The notes beneath the pieces were generated by a model. The model was not told where the DNA came from, did not search any database, and was given only the letters and a program-made list of their open reading frames with translations. The translations under genes and the position numbers were made by a program. From CALBPI01 sp942491885 (GTDB taxonomy: Bacteria > Pseudomonadota > Gammaproteobacteria > Steroidobacterales > Woeseiaceae), in contig CALOCQ010000003.1 in the NCBI GenBank assembly GCA_942491885.1, forward strand, positions 310,001 to 374,000: a stretch of 64,000 nucleotides of DNA, written 5' to 3'. Positions 19,782-28,868 of this stretch are shown piece after piece; position 1 is the stretch's first letter; every line of letters begins with the position of its first letter.

Positions 19782-20660
19782 ATGAGTGAAGAGAAACCTC
19801 CGAGTACGCAGGGCTCCGCGCAGAGCGTCTGGCAGCGATTGCTGGCGGCGTTCAAAGGCGAGCCCAGAACCCGCGAAGAAATCATCGAACTGATCGAAGA
19901 GGCGAGCCAGCATCTGGTGTTCGATGAAGACGAGCACTCGATGCTGACCGGCGTGCTCGAAGTTGCGGAAACGCAGGTGCGCGATGTCATGGTGCCGCGC
20001 TCGCAGATGGTTGTGCTGGAGGACGGCGTGCCATTCGGCGAACTACTTGCCACCATCATCGATTCCGGCCACTCGCGATTTCCTATGCATGGCGGTGAGC
20101 GCGATGAAATCATTGGCATTCTGCTGGCCAAAGACCTGCTCAACTGCATGGGTCAACCGCAGGACGTGGCGCTCGACCTGAGTCCGTGGATTCGACCGGT
20201 CGTGTTTATCCCAGAATCAAAGCGCCTGAACACCTTGCTCAAAGAGTTTCGGGCGAGTCACAACCACATGGCTGTCGTCGTCGACGAATACGGCGGTGTT
20301 GCCGGGCTGTTGACGATCGAGGACGTGCTGGAGGAAATCGTCGGCGAGATCGACGATGAGCATGACATCGAAGAGGACGCGTGGATTCGCCCTGATGGCG
20401 AGCGTGACGGCGTCGAGAGATTCGCCGTGCGCGCGCTAACGCGCATCCAGGAATTCAACGACTACTTCGAGGCCGGGTTGAGTGACGAGCAGTACGATAC
20501 CGTTGGCGGTTTGGTCATGAGCGAGTTGGGCCGCATGCCACGGCGCGGCGAGATAGTAGACCATGGCGACTTCCGCTTTGTCGTTGTGCGCGCCGACCGG
20601 CGTCGGATCGATTTGCTGAATGTATCGCGAAACAGCGATGTTGAGGACAGCGCCGCCTGA
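19782..20660 (+). CDS. corC: CorC/HlyC family CBS-domain protein
   Basis: 292 residues from ATG 19782; a TTG at 19770 would add four. The CBS pair is centred on VMVPRSQMVVLEDG and FRASHNHMAVVVDEYGGVAGLLTIEDVLEEIVGEI. A CorC_HlyC transporter-associated domain follows (YDTVGGLVMSELGRMPRRGEIV). Cytoplasmic, linked to Mg2+/Co2+ efflux. It usually sits between ybeY and lnt, as here. Confidence 0.93.
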   Translation: MSEEKPPSTQGSAQSVWQRLLAAFKGEPRTREEIIELIEEASQHLVFDEDEHSMLTGVLEVAETQVRDVMVPRSQMVVLEDGVPFGELLATIIDSGHSRFPMHGGERDEIIGILLAKDLLNCMGQPQDVALDLSPWIRPVVFIPESKRLNTLLKEFRASHNHMAVVVDEYGGVAGLLTIEDVLEEIVGEIDDEHDIEEDAWIRPDGERDGVERFAVRALTRIQEFNDYFEAGLSDEQYDTVGGLVMSELGRMPRRGEIVDHGDFRFVVVRADRRRIDLLNVSRNSDVEDSAA

Positions 20661-20680
20661 GCGCGGCGCCCGCCACAAAC

Positions 20681-22162
20681 ATGCTGCGCGTCGTCGCAGG
20701 TCTCGGGCTGGGTCTGGCATTGCCTTTGGCGTTTGCGCCGTTCGAATGGTGGTGGCTAATACCGGTATTGCTGTCGGCCTGGGTGTTGTTGTGGCTTGGG
20801 CAAACGCCGCGCAGCGCGTTTAAAATTGGTTTCGCGTTTGGTGCGGGCGCGTTTCTGACCGGCACCTATTGGCTCTACCATTCGATTCACACGATTGGCA
20901 ACGCGCCGGTCGCGCTCGCTGTATTTCTGATGCTTGGGCTGGTCGCGATCATGGCATTGTATTTCGGCCTGACCGCGATGCTGACGATGCGCCTTGCCGC
21001 GGGGTCACGTATCGCGGCGATCGTGTTATTCGCGCCGACGTTCTTGCTGCTGGAGTGGTTACGCGGTTGGGTGCTCAGCGGGTTTCCCTGGCTGTCGCTG
21101 GGTTACGCGCTGCCGGGCGGGCCATTGGCCGGTTGGCTGCCGATCGGTGGCATCTATCTTGGCAGTCTGGTGTTGCTCTGCGTCGCCAGCGCATTGTTAA
21201 TGTTGCTATCGTCGGGTCGCGGCGCGCGCATTGCCGGCGCCTCTGTCATCGTCGTGGTGGCTGCAGCCAGCCTGTTCGTAAGTAATGCGCGTTATGTCAC
21301 GCCTAATGCAGAGCGGTTCAGCGCGCGTATCGCCCAGCTCGGGCTCGATCAAAGCCTCAAGTGGTCGCCGGAGCAGTTTCAGAAAACCGTGCAGTGGTAC
21401 GGGCAGTTCGTGGCCGAGCATCGCGGTGCGGATATCCTGCTAATGCCCGAGGTCGCGCTGCCTACTGTTGCCGATCGCATTGAGCCTTACCTGGCGCGGG
21501 TCGGCACGCTCGCCAACGAGGCGAACAGTCAGCTGCTACTCGGCATCCTGCGGCGCCATGAAGACGGCCGTGTTGCCAACGCCCTGCTGTCTATGCGCGA
21601 CGGGCAGCGCCAATGGTACGAGAAGCGCCACCTGGTGCCGTTCGGTGAATATTTCCCCGTGCCGGCGTTTATTCGCGAATGGATGCGGTTGCGTGATTTG
21701 CCGTATGCCGATCTGGCGGCCGGCGCGGATTCGCAAACACCGATTGTTGTTGACGGCATGACGATCGCGACCAGCATCTGCTACGAAGACGCCTATGCCG
21801 CCGAGCAGCTGGTATTTTTCCCGCGCGCGGGTTTTATCGTTAACGTGAGTAACGATGCGTGGTTCGGTGACTCAATCGCACCTCACCAGCACTTGCAGAT
21901 CGCGCGCACGCGATCAGCGGAATCGCAGCGCTGGCAATTGCGCGCCACCAATACCGGTATCACGGCGATAATTGATGCGCAGGGGCGCGTGGCGGCACGT
22001 GCGCCGTCATTCGAGCCGGCGGTGCTTGCCGGTAGCATTGAAACGGTGTCGGGTCACACCCCGTATACCCGCGTGGGCAACTGGCCGGTGCTCATGTTTT
22101 GCTTCGCCGCGATCGTATCGATCAGCGTTTTCAGGCGGCGACGCGGCACGCTTTCCGACTGA
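20681..22162 (+). CDS. lnt: Apolipoprotein N-acyltransferase
   Basis: Inner-membrane enzyme adding the third acyl chain to lipoproteins. 493 residues. Six or so N-terminal helices are followed by a periplasmic carbon-nitrogen hydrolase domain. Its triad is visible as MPEVALP (Glu), HLVPFGEYFP (the Lys-region motif, with EKRH just before) and SICYEDAY (Cys). Follows corC by 20 bases. Confidence 0.95.
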   Translation: MLRVVAGLGLGLALPLAFAPFEWWWLIPVLLSAWVLLWLGQTPRSAFKIGFAFGAGAFLTGTYWLYHSIHTIGNAPVALAVFLMLGLVAIMALYFGLTAMLTMRLAAGSRIAAIVLFAPTFLLLEWLRGWVLSGFPWLSLGYALPGGPLAGWLPIGGIYLGSLVLLCVASALLMLLSSGRGARIAGASVIVVVAAASLFVSNARYVTPNAERFSARIAQLGLDQSLKWSPEQFQKTVQWYGQFVAEHRGADILLMPEVALPTVADRIEPYLARVGTLANEANSQLLLGILRRHEDGRVANALLSMRDGQRQWYEKRHLVPFGEYFPVPAFIREWMRLRDLPYADLAAGADSQTPIVVDGMTIATSICYEDAYAAEQLVFFPRAGFIVNVSNDAWFGDSIAPHQHLQIARTRSAESQRWQLRATNTGITAIIDAQGRVAARAPSFEPAVLAGSIETVSGHTPYTRVGNWPVLMFCFAAIVSISVFRRRRGTLSD

Positions 22163-22230
22163 AGGGTTTCAACGGCGCGGCAAGGCTGTATCCTTGCGGT
22201 TCAGACCCTGATTCCCACTGATATCCGACG

Positions 22231-24705
22231 ATGAAAAAACAATACCACCCAGCTGATATCGAACCGGTTGTTCAGCAATACTGGCAACAAAGCGGCACCT
22301 TTGAGGTCGACGAGGATGCCGGTGCGGACAAGTACTACTGCCTGACGATGTTTCCTTACCCGAGCGGGCGGCTGCATATGGGCCACGTGCGGGTATTCAC
22401 GATTTCGGATGTGGTTGCGCGCTACCAGCGAATGCTGGGTAAGCATGTTCTGCAGCCAATGGGTTGGGATGCTTTTGGTATGCCGGCCGAGAATGCCGCA
22501 ATCAAGCATGGCGTGCCACCGGCCGAGTGGACATACAAAAACATCGAATACATGCGTGGTCAGATGATCGAGCTCGGCCTCGGCTATGACTGGCGGCGCG
22601 AGGTTACAACCTGCCGGCCCGAGTATTACCGCTGGGAGCAGTGGCTGTTCACCAAACTGTTCGAGCAGGGGCTCGTCTACCGCAAGAATTCGATCGTCAA
22701 CTGGGATCCGGTCGACAACACAGTTCTCGCCAACGAACAGGTCATCGACGGGCGCGGCTGGCGCTCCGGCGCATTGGTCGAGCGTCGTGAGATACCGCAA
22801 TGGTTCATGCGCATAACCGACTATGCGGATGAGCTGCTCGAGGCACTCGATGCGCTCGACGGTTGGCCGGAACCTGTAAAAACCATGCAGCGCAACTGGA
22901 TCGGTCGCTCGGAGGGGCTTGAGATCAGTTTTGCCGTGGAAGCAGACTATGCGTTCGTCATGGCAGACCAGGACGGTGCACTCAAGGTGTTTACAACGCG
23001 CCCTGACACGCTGTACGGGGTAACCTATATGGCGGTTGCCGCAGAGCATCCGCTGGCGGTTAAGGCCGCCGAGGGCAACCCGGCGTTAGCCGACTTTCTC
23101 GCCGAGTGCCGCCGCAATGAGTCTGCAGAAGCGGCGATGGAGACGATGGAGAAAAAGGGCATGCCCCTCGGAATCCACGCAATCCACCCGTTGACCGGCG
23201 AACTGGTGCCGTTGTGGGCGGCTAACTTTGTGCTCATGTCCTACGGCACCGGTGCCGTGATGGCGGTGCCGGGGCACGACCAGCGCGACTACGAGTTTGC
23301 GACCAGGTATCAGCTGCCCGTGCGCCAGGTGATCGAGGCATTGCCGGGCGATCAGGTCGACCTCGATAAAGAGGCATATCTCGGCAAGGGCAAGACGGTT
23401 AACTCGGGTGATTTCGACGGCCTTGATTTTGACGAGGCGTTCGATGCGATTGCTACGCGGCTGGAGTCATCCGCCCAGGCCGAGCGCCGCGTAAATTACC
23501 GCTTGCGCGACTGGGGCGTATCCCGTCAGCGCTACTGGGGTACGCCCATCCCGATAATCTATTGCGACGACTGTGATGCGCAGCCGGTGCCAGAGCAGGA
23601 CCTGCCGGTTGTGTTGCCCGAAGACGTGGTCGTCAGCGGTACCGGCTCCCCTCTCAAGGACATGCCGGAATTCATCAATGTCGATTGCCCGAAATGTGGC
23701 AAGCCGGCACGCAGGGAAACCGACACCTTCGATACGTTCTTCGAGTCGTCCTGGTACTACGCGCGTTATGCGTCTTTTGATGCGGCCGATGGGATGCTCG
23801 ATGAGCGCGCAGCATACTGGCTGCCGGTCGATCAATATATCGGCGGCATAGAGCACGCTATTCTGCATTTGTTATACGCGCGGTTCTTCCAGAAATTGTT
23901 GCGCGATACCGGGTTGTCTGGCGCCGATGAGCCGTTCGTCAATCTGCTGACACAGGGTATGGTGCTCAAAGACGGTCGCAAGATGTCCAAGTCGGAAGGC
24001 AACACCGTCGACCCGCAAGGTATGATCGAAGAGTTCGGCGCCGACACGGTGCGCTTGTTTATGATGTTTACCGCGCCACCTGATCAGGCGCTCGAATGGT
24101 CGGATGACGGCGTAGCCGGAGCATTCCGGTTCTTGCGTAAGTTGTGGCGCGCCGTCAATGAGCATGTTGAATCAGAATTCGCGACCCGGCTGGTTACGGA
24201 CGGGCTGACCGCCGAACAAAAAACGCTGCGACGCAAGACCCATGAGATCATCGCTAAAGTATCGGACGACGTTGGTCGACGTTACACATTCAACACCGCA
24301 ATTGCCGGCGTAATGGAGCTATTGAATACGGTTTCTGCAACATCCGTGTCGGACGATCGCGGCAACGGCGCCCGCCATGAAGCGCTCGAGACTGTGGTGT
24401 TGCTGCTGGCTCCCATTGTGCCGCATATCACCCACAGCCTGTGGCAAGCGCTTGGGCATGACACCGCGGTTGTTAATGAGCAATGGCCGACAGTCGATGA
24501 CGCCGCGCTGGTGCGCGATGAAATCGAAGTGGTCGTGCAGGTCAATGGAAAACTGCGCGCGCGTCTGACTGTCGCAGCCAATGCCGACAAGGCGACACTG
24601 GAGGCGGCGGCGCTGGCGGACGAGCATGTCCAGTCCTTCATGGACGGCAAGCCGGTGCGCAAGATTATTGTCGTGCCGGGCAAGCTGGTTAATGTTGTCG
24701 TATAG
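22231..24705 (+). CDS. leuS: Leucine--tRNA ligase
   Basis: 824-residue class I synthetase. Motifs: MFPYPSGRLHMGHVRVF (HIGH region) near residue 45, an editing domain with TTRPDTLYGVTYM, WGTPIPIIYCDDCD with paired cysteines that could bind zinc, and KMSKSEGNTVDP near residue 590. The anticodon domain and the C-terminal appendage are complete. Followed directly by lptE, with overlap. Confidence 0.98.
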   Translation: MKKQYHPADIEPVVQQYWQQSGTFEVDEDAGADKYYCLTMFPYPSGRLHMGHVRVFTISDVVARYQRMLGKHVLQPMGWDAFGMPAENAAIKHGVPPAEWTYKNIEYMRGQMIELGLGYDWRREVTTCRPEYYRWEQWLFTKLFEQGLVYRKNSIVNWDPVDNTVLANEQVIDGRGWRSGALVERREIPQWFMRITDYADELLEALDALDGWPEPVKTMQRNWIGRSEGLEISFAVEADYAFVMADQDGALKVFTTRPDTLYGVTYMAVAAEHPLAVKAAEGNPALADFLAECRRNESAEAAMETMEKKGMPLGIHAIHPLTGELVPLWAANFVLMSYGTGAVMAVPGHDQRDYEFATRYQLPVRQVIEALPGDQVDLDKEAYLGKGKTVNSGDFDGLDFDEAFDAIATRLESSAQAERRVNYRLRDWGVSRQRYWGTPIPIIYCDDCDAQPVPEQDLPVVLPEDVVVSGTGSPLKDMPEFINVDCPKCGKPARRETDTFDTFFESSWYYARYASFDAADGMLDERAAYWLPVDQYIGGIEHAILHLLYARFFQKLLRDTGLSGADEPFVNLLTQGMVLKDGRKMSKSEGNTVDPQGMIEEFGADTVRLFMMFTAPPDQALEWSDDGVAGAFRFLRKLWRAVNEHVESEFATRLVTDGLTAEQKTLRRKTHEIIAKVSDDVGRRYTFNTAIAGVMELLNTVSATSVSDDRGNGARHEALETVVLLLAPIVPHITHSLWQALGHDTAVVNEQWPTVDDAALVRDEIEVVVQVNGKLRARLTVAANADKATLEAAALADEHVQSFMDGKPVRKIIVVPGKLVNVVV

Positions 24706-25180
24706 CCGACAATGGGGCGTGTTGCTGGCGCTGTTGCTGGTCCTGCTGCAAGGCTGCGGATTTCAGCTCGCCGGCCGGCAACCGCTGCCTGAGTATCTGA
24801 CGCGTGTGGCCATCGATACGGACGACAGGCGCACTGACCTCTATCTTGCGCTGGAGCGCGAATTTATCGGCCGCGGGATCGTTATCGATTCTCAATCCAC
24901 AAACCGGCTGGCGCTGGATAATGTGACTACCGGTCAACGTATCTTGTCGGTATCGGTGCGCAACGTGCCGCGCGAATTCGAGATTTTCTACACCGTTGGC
25001 TACAGTTTCCGTCGGCACGGCGATCTGTTGCTGCAGCGCCCGTCACTGACGCTGACGCGTGACTACATCTGGGACGAAACCGAAGTGCTCGGCAAGGTGC
25101 GCGAGGAACGCCAGCTGCGTGCACTGATCGTCGAGGATCTTGTCGACACCATCGTCCGGCAGCTAGCCTCTCTGCGCTGA
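24692..25180 (+). CDS. lptE: LPS-assembly lipoprotein LptE
   Basis: Outer-membrane lipoprotein that plugs the LptD barrel for LPS export. 162 residues. The signal peptide ends in the lipobox LLVLLQGCGFQLAGR. The later EVLGKVREERQLRALIVEDLVDTI matches the end of the family. The start ATG 24692 overlaps the leuS 3' end by 14 bases. In most gammaproteobacteria holA follows; here a different gene does. Confidence 0.9.
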   Translation: MLSYSRQWGVLLALLLVLLQGCGFQLAGRQPLPEYLTRVAIDTDDRRTDLYLALEREFIGRGIVIDSQSTNRLALDNVTTGQRILSVSVRNVPREFEIFYTVGYSFRRHGDLLLQRPSLTLTRDYIWDETEVLGKVREERQLRALIVEDLVDTIVRQLASLR

Positions 25181-25674
25181 TGTTGACGATGGCTGACGTT
25201 GGCGCACGCACGGCGCTGCGCAAAGCGCTGCTGGACCAGCTAGGCGTCTACGGACTCAAGATCGAGCTCCATCCCCTTGGTAATGTCATTCCCGGCAGCT
25301 ATTGGGGTGAACCGGAGGCGGGCATCATTGGCAGTGTTGTGCACGCGCGCAGCGATACGCCATTGCATTCGTTGCTGCACGAGGCCTGCCATCTTATTTG
25401 CATGGGCCCGGAGCGGCGCCGCGACGTGGCCAGCGACGCGGGAGGGGATGACCTGGAAGAGGCTGCGGTTTGCTATCTGCAATTGTTGATTGCGCAGCGG
25501 CTGCCGGGTATCGGTTGGCGTCGCCTGGCCAGAGACATGGACGCATGGGGCTACAGTTTTCGCCATGGATCGACGGTCGCCTGGTTTTGCGAAGATGCCC
25601 ATGATGCTGCCGAATGGCTGTGTCGACGCGGTCTGACCGACAGAGCCAGTATGCAAGCGAGCGCGTCGTGTTGA
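25180..25674 (+). CDS. Unrecognised protein with HExxH motif
   Basis: 164 residues, soluble, no signal peptide. The segment DTPLHSLLHEACHLICMG contains HEACH, an HExxH zinc-peptidase-type motif on a predicted helix, followed by GGDDLEEAAVCYLQLLIAQ, which could supply a third Glu ligand. This suggests a small metallopeptidase-like fold, but I do not recognise a named family. It shares one base with the lptE stop (TGATG) and one with the next start, so it is translationally coupled on both sides. Confidence 0.6.
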   Translation: MLTMADVGARTALRKALLDQLGVYGLKIELHPLGNVIPGSYWGEPEAGIIGSVVHARSDTPLHSLLHEACHLICMGPERRRDVASDAGGDDLEEAAVCYLQLLIAQRLPGIGWRRLARDMDAWGYSFRHGSTVAWFCEDAHDAAEWLCRRGLTDRASMQASASC

Positions 25675-26345
25675 TGATTCGCATGGCAGCTTATGCCACG
25701 GTGCTGGCGGTGATCATGCTGATTCTGATCTACGGGCAGATCGGTGGCAGCGAGGGCTTGCGACTGCTGGTTGCCAGCGATATGGCGCCTACGCTCGGTA
25801 CCAGTGAGTTCTCCGCAGTTGAATGGTTGCAGGTCGCCATGCTTGCGCTGATTATCGGTTTGGGCTGGCGGTGCAGCCGCTTGTTACGACAACACCGCGT
25901 GCTGGCCTATCTGATGATGTCAGTGGCCGCGGTGGCGCTGATTCGTGAGCTTGATCTGTTTCTGGACTACTACCTTGTGGATCACGCCTGGCAGGTAATC
26001 GTTGCCCTGATGCTGGTAGGCGTTTTTGTCTACCAATACAGAAATCGTCGCGCATTGGGCCTCGCCTACCAGCGTGCGATGCCATCGCCGGGTATCGCGA
26101 TGATGCTGGCGGGCATCGTGGTATTGCTGGTTTTCGCAAATTTGTTCGGGCACGAGCCGTTCTGGCAGAGCCTAGCGGGTGACGGCTATCGCCGGGTTAT
26201 AAAAATCGCCGCGGAGGAGTTGGTCGAGTTGCTCGGTTACTGGCTTTGGCTGGCCGGGCAGCTGGAATTCACGCTCGACTGCCGCGCGCAGCATGCCCTT
26301 TCCAGCAGCGGTGAGCGCAGGAAGCGCAACGAGCGGCGCAGTTAG
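25674..26345 (+). CDS. Six-helix membrane protein, unknown function
   Basis: About 223 residues from ATG 25674. Predicted helices include AAYATVLAVIMLILIYG, WLQVAMLALIIGLGW, YLMMSVAAVALIRELDLFL, VIVALMLVGVFVYQY, MMLAGIVVLLVFANLFG and LLGYWLWLAGQLEF. Charged residues inside helices 3 and 6 (RELD, EELVELLG) stand out. It follows the HExxH gene with a TGATG overlap, so the two may work together. No family recognised. Confidence 0.6.
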   Translation: MIRMAAYATVLAVIMLILIYGQIGGSEGLRLLVASDMAPTLGTSEFSAVEWLQVAMLALIIGLGWRCSRLLRQHRVLAYLMMSVAAVALIRELDLFLDYYLVDHAWQVIVALMLVGVFVYQYRNRRALGLAYQRAMPSPGIAMMLAGIVVLLVFANLFGHEPFWQSLAGDGYRRVIKIAAEELVELLGYWLWLAGQLEFTLDCRAQHALSSSGERRKRNERRS

Positions 26346-26475
26346 CGGTAAATCTGGCCGCTACGTCCGCTTTTAGGGCCATTTCAGCTGTCGCACGTTG
26401 GCGTCGCTTTGCGTCCGGTAGCCTGTCTACATTACCATTGACGTGATAGCCCAACCGAAGCAAAGGACATATTCA

Positions 26476-27108
26476 ATGCACAATGATGATTCGAACACTG
26501 ACGAGCAACGCCGCAAAATAGTTAAGCTTGCCGCCGGTACCGCAATAATTCTCCCACTGGGTGGACTGGCCGCCTGTTCGGGTGGTGATTCCGACGAAGG
26601 CGTTGCCGCTAAAGCAGAAAAAGCTGCCGAAGCTGCCGCCGAGAAGACCGAAGCGGCCGCCGCCAAGGTCGCTGAGACCGCTGACGACGCCATGGACAGC
26701 GCGGCGGAAATGGCGGGTGACGCCAAAGACAAAATGCAGGAAGTTGCAGATGACGCCGGCGAAGCTGTCGATGCGATGGCTGAGAAAGCCGATGGCGCGA
26801 TGCAGGACGCTAAGGAAACCGCAGGTGATATGGTTGCTGACGCCAAAGGCGCGATGAGCGATAAAGCCGGTGGCCTGCCCAGGGTCAAAGAAGATGATGC
26901 GGTCGCGCAGGCACTCGGTTACAAGCACGACGCCAGCAAGCTGGATGCGGCGAAATATCCGGGTCGTGGTGCCGAGGCCAACGAGTACTGCAAGAACTGC
27001 AGTTTGTACGTTGCAGGTAACGACGGATGGGGCGCTTGCTCTATCTTTGCCGGCAAGGCAGTCAACGCAAACGGCTGGTGTGCGAGCTACAATCGCAAGA
27101 GCGCCTGA
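26476..27108 (+). CDS. Tat-exported, lipid-anchored HiPIP with long helical spacer
   Basis: 210 residues. The N-terminus has a twin-arginine motif (DEQRRKIVKLAAG) running into a lipobox GGLAACSGG with Cys34. Residues about 35-135 are an Ala/Asp/Lys/Met-rich helical stretch without cysteine. The C-terminal ~75 residues are a high-potential iron-sulfur protein: Cys172-x2-Cys175-x12-Cys188-x13-Cys202, ending GWCASYNRKSA. HiPIPs carry electrons in the periplasm from the cytochrome bc1 complex to the reaction-centre cytochrome (PufC). The adjacent photosynthesis cluster makes that the likely role. Start chosen at ATG 26476, after AAAGGA. Confidence 0.85.
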   Translation: MHNDDSNTDEQRRKIVKLAAGTAIILPLGGLAACSGGDSDEGVAAKAEKAAEAAAEKTEAAAAKVAETADDAMDSAAEMAGDAKDKMQEVADDAGEAVDAMAEKADGAMQDAKETAGDMVADAKGAMSDKAGGLPRVKEDDAVAQALGYKHDASKLDAAKYPGRGAEANEYCKNCSLYVAGNDGWGACSIFAGKAVNANGWCASYNRKSA

Positions 27109-27145
27109 TTTGCTGACCTCAGCGATAGCATCCGTTATCGCAACT

Positions 27146-27182
27146 AAAAAACCCGTCGCACGTTGTGCGGCGGGTTTTTTTT
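27146..27182. terminator. Bidirectional terminator between HiPIP gene and tspO
   Basis: 11-bp stem with one non-Watson-Crick position (27151-27161 with 27165-27175, loop GTT), flanked by an A-run on the left and eight T on the right. It serves both the HiPIP gene and the convergent tspO end of the bchG operon, marking the left edge of the photosynthesis cluster. Confidence 0.88.
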
Positions 27183-27185
27183 GCG

Positions 27186-27680
27186 CTACGCGAAAGGCAT
27201 GTTCAATCTGTAAATGTAGAAATTCAGTACGATCGCGAATGTCACCCAGGCAAGGTAGGGCGCCATTAGCCAACGCGTAATTGGCACTTTGCCTGCAATG
27301 ATGACGATGATCAGCAGCACCGATATCCACAGCAGCAGTGCTTCATTCAAAGCCAGGTCCGGCCGCTGGCTAAAGAAAAACAGGTAGCTCCAGCCAAGAT
27401 TAAGCAGCGCATTGAGCGCAAACAGGCCAACAATGGTGACGCGCCGGGCAGTCTTGCCGGCTGCCGCATCCCAGAGCCTGTGTGCGCTATACGCGCTGAG
27501 CAGGAATATAATGGTCCATGCCGGTCCGAACGCCCAGTCCGGCGGCTGGAATGCCGGCTTCTCGAGCAGCTCATACCACGGGCCGATCGGTGTAAGCAGC
27601 CCGCCAACGGCGCCGACAGAAAACGCAATCGCCAACGCAACCCAGAAAGACAGGCTGCGCAGCGATTTCGCAAACGTCAT
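27186..27680 (-). CDS. tspO: TspO/MBR family tryptophan-rich sensory protein
   Basis: 164 residues, five helices. Family marks: KPAFQPPDWAFGPAWTIIF near residue 40, LNLGWSYLFF, and the C-terminal MAPYLAWVTFAIVLNFYIY. In Rhodobacter, TspO (formerly CrtK) is an outer-membrane porphyrin/oxygen-linked modulator of photosynthesis gene expression. It overlaps bchP by four bases (ATGA) and is the last gene of the minus-strand bchG operon. Confidence 0.93.
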   Translation of the reverse strand: MTFAKSLRSLSFWVALAIAFSVGAVGGLLTPIGPWYELLEKPAFQPPDWAFGPAWTIIFLLSAYSAHRLWDAAAGKTARRVTIVGLFALNALLNLGWSYLFFFSQRPDLALNEALLLWISVLLIIVIIAGKVPITRWLMAPYLAWVTFAIVLNFYIYRLNMPFA

Positions 27681-28855
27681 CGTGGAGCGAGACCGACGAG
27701 GTGCGCGAGATCCTTAAAGAAGATGCGCACATGTGCGACCGGCTTGGCGCGAACCAGTTTCTTGTTCATGTACGCCTCCCAGGTCAGGTGTTGTACATCG
27801 GGATCGCGACAGATCTTGACGAACTTCTCACGCCGCTTGTCGCTGGAATACCAGAACTTTTGCAGGATTCCGAGAATGAAAAAGACCCGGCCATGTGCCT
27901 TGCGGAAGCGTTTGCGCGCGAGCTTCAGTGCTTTCGCATTACCGGTCGCCAGCGCTTCATTCACGGCTTGCGCGGCCAGTCGCCCGGTGTACATCGCATA
28001 GTAGATGCCTTCGCCCGATGCGGGCGCGACAACACCGGCCGCGTCACCGGCAAGCAGTACGTCTTTGCCATTGTCCCAGCGGCGCAGCGCTTTCAGAGGG
28101 ATGGGCGCGCCTTCGGTGCGCACTGTCTCCGCACCAGCGAGGCCGGAGCGTTCGCGCAGCCGGGATGTTGCGGCGCGCAGCGAGTAACCGTGATGTGCGG
28201 TGCCCATACCAATGCTGGTGCGGTCACCGTGCGGGAACACCCAACCGTAGAAGTCCGGTGAGATGTCTCCCTGATAGTAGACATCGCAGCGTGTCGGCTC
28301 AAAATCACCGGTGCCTTTTTCGGGCGAACGTACGATTTCGTGATAGGCGAATACATGCGGGATTTTATCGGCGCCCGGGATGCATTGTTTCGCGACGTTT
28401 GAATGTGCACCGTCTGCACCGATGATGTAGCTGGCGGTGGCAGAACTCTGCTCGCCGGTTACTTTGTCGACGTAGTGAACCACTGAGGTCTTGTCGTCGC
28501 GCGATTCAATGGTCTTGAAGGTGCCGTCGATACGGGTGGCGCCCGCGTCTGCCGCGCGCTCGCGAAGCCACTCGTCGAAGTGTTCGCGGTCGACCATGCC
28601 GACCCAGCCGCCGACAGACATATCGACTTTTTCCGACTTCGGAGAAATCATGCGCGCATCTGTGACTTTCGCCTCCAGCATGCTTTCGGGAATGTCGAAC
28701 TCGCGCACCAGGATTGGTGGTACCGCGCCGCCGCACGGCTTGATCCGGCCGCGGCGATCCAGCAACAATACGTTGTGGTTCTGTGCCGCCAACTCGTGGG
28801 CAGCCGTTGCGCCGGTAGGCCCGCCGCCGATTACAATCACATCATAAGTTTGCAT
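27677..28855 (-). CDS. bchP: Geranylgeranyl diphosphate/geranylgeranyl-BChl reductase
   Basis: FAD enzyme that reduces the geranylgeranyl tail of bacteriochlorophyll to phytyl. 392 residues. Begins MQTYDVIVIGGGPTGATAAHE (Rossmann GxGxxG) and contains GRIKPCGGAVPP, YIIGADGAHSNVAKQ and VLLAGDAAGVVAPASGEGIY, all typical of BchP/ChlP. It lies between the PucC-like gene and tspO on the minus strand. Confidence 0.96.
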   Translation of the reverse strand: MQTYDVIVIGGGPTGATAAHELAAQNHNVLLLDRRGRIKPCGGAVPPILVREFDIPESMLEAKVTDARMISPKSEKVDMSVGGWVGMVDREHFDEWLRERAADAGATRIDGTFKTIESRDDKTSVVHYVDKVTGEQSSATASYIIGADGAHSNVAKQCIPGADKIPHVFAYHEIVRSPEKGTGDFEPTRCDVYYQGDISPDFYGWVFPHGDRTSIGMGTAHHGYSLRAATSRLRERSGLAGAETVRTEGAPIPLKALRRWDNGKDVLLAGDAAGVVAPASGEGIYYAMYTGRLAAQAVNEALATGNAKALKLARKRFRKAHGRVFFILGILQKFWYSSDKRREKFVKICRDPDVQHLTWEAYMNKKLVRAKPVAHVRIFFKDLAHLVGLAPR

Positions 28856-28868
28856 GTTCTTTCCTTGC

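Noticed and set aside
26500..27330. Long minus-strand frame (285 codons) opposite the HiPIP gene
   Set aside because: It is an antisense shadow created by the Ala-rich repeat codons and overlaps the terminator and tspO; no family features.
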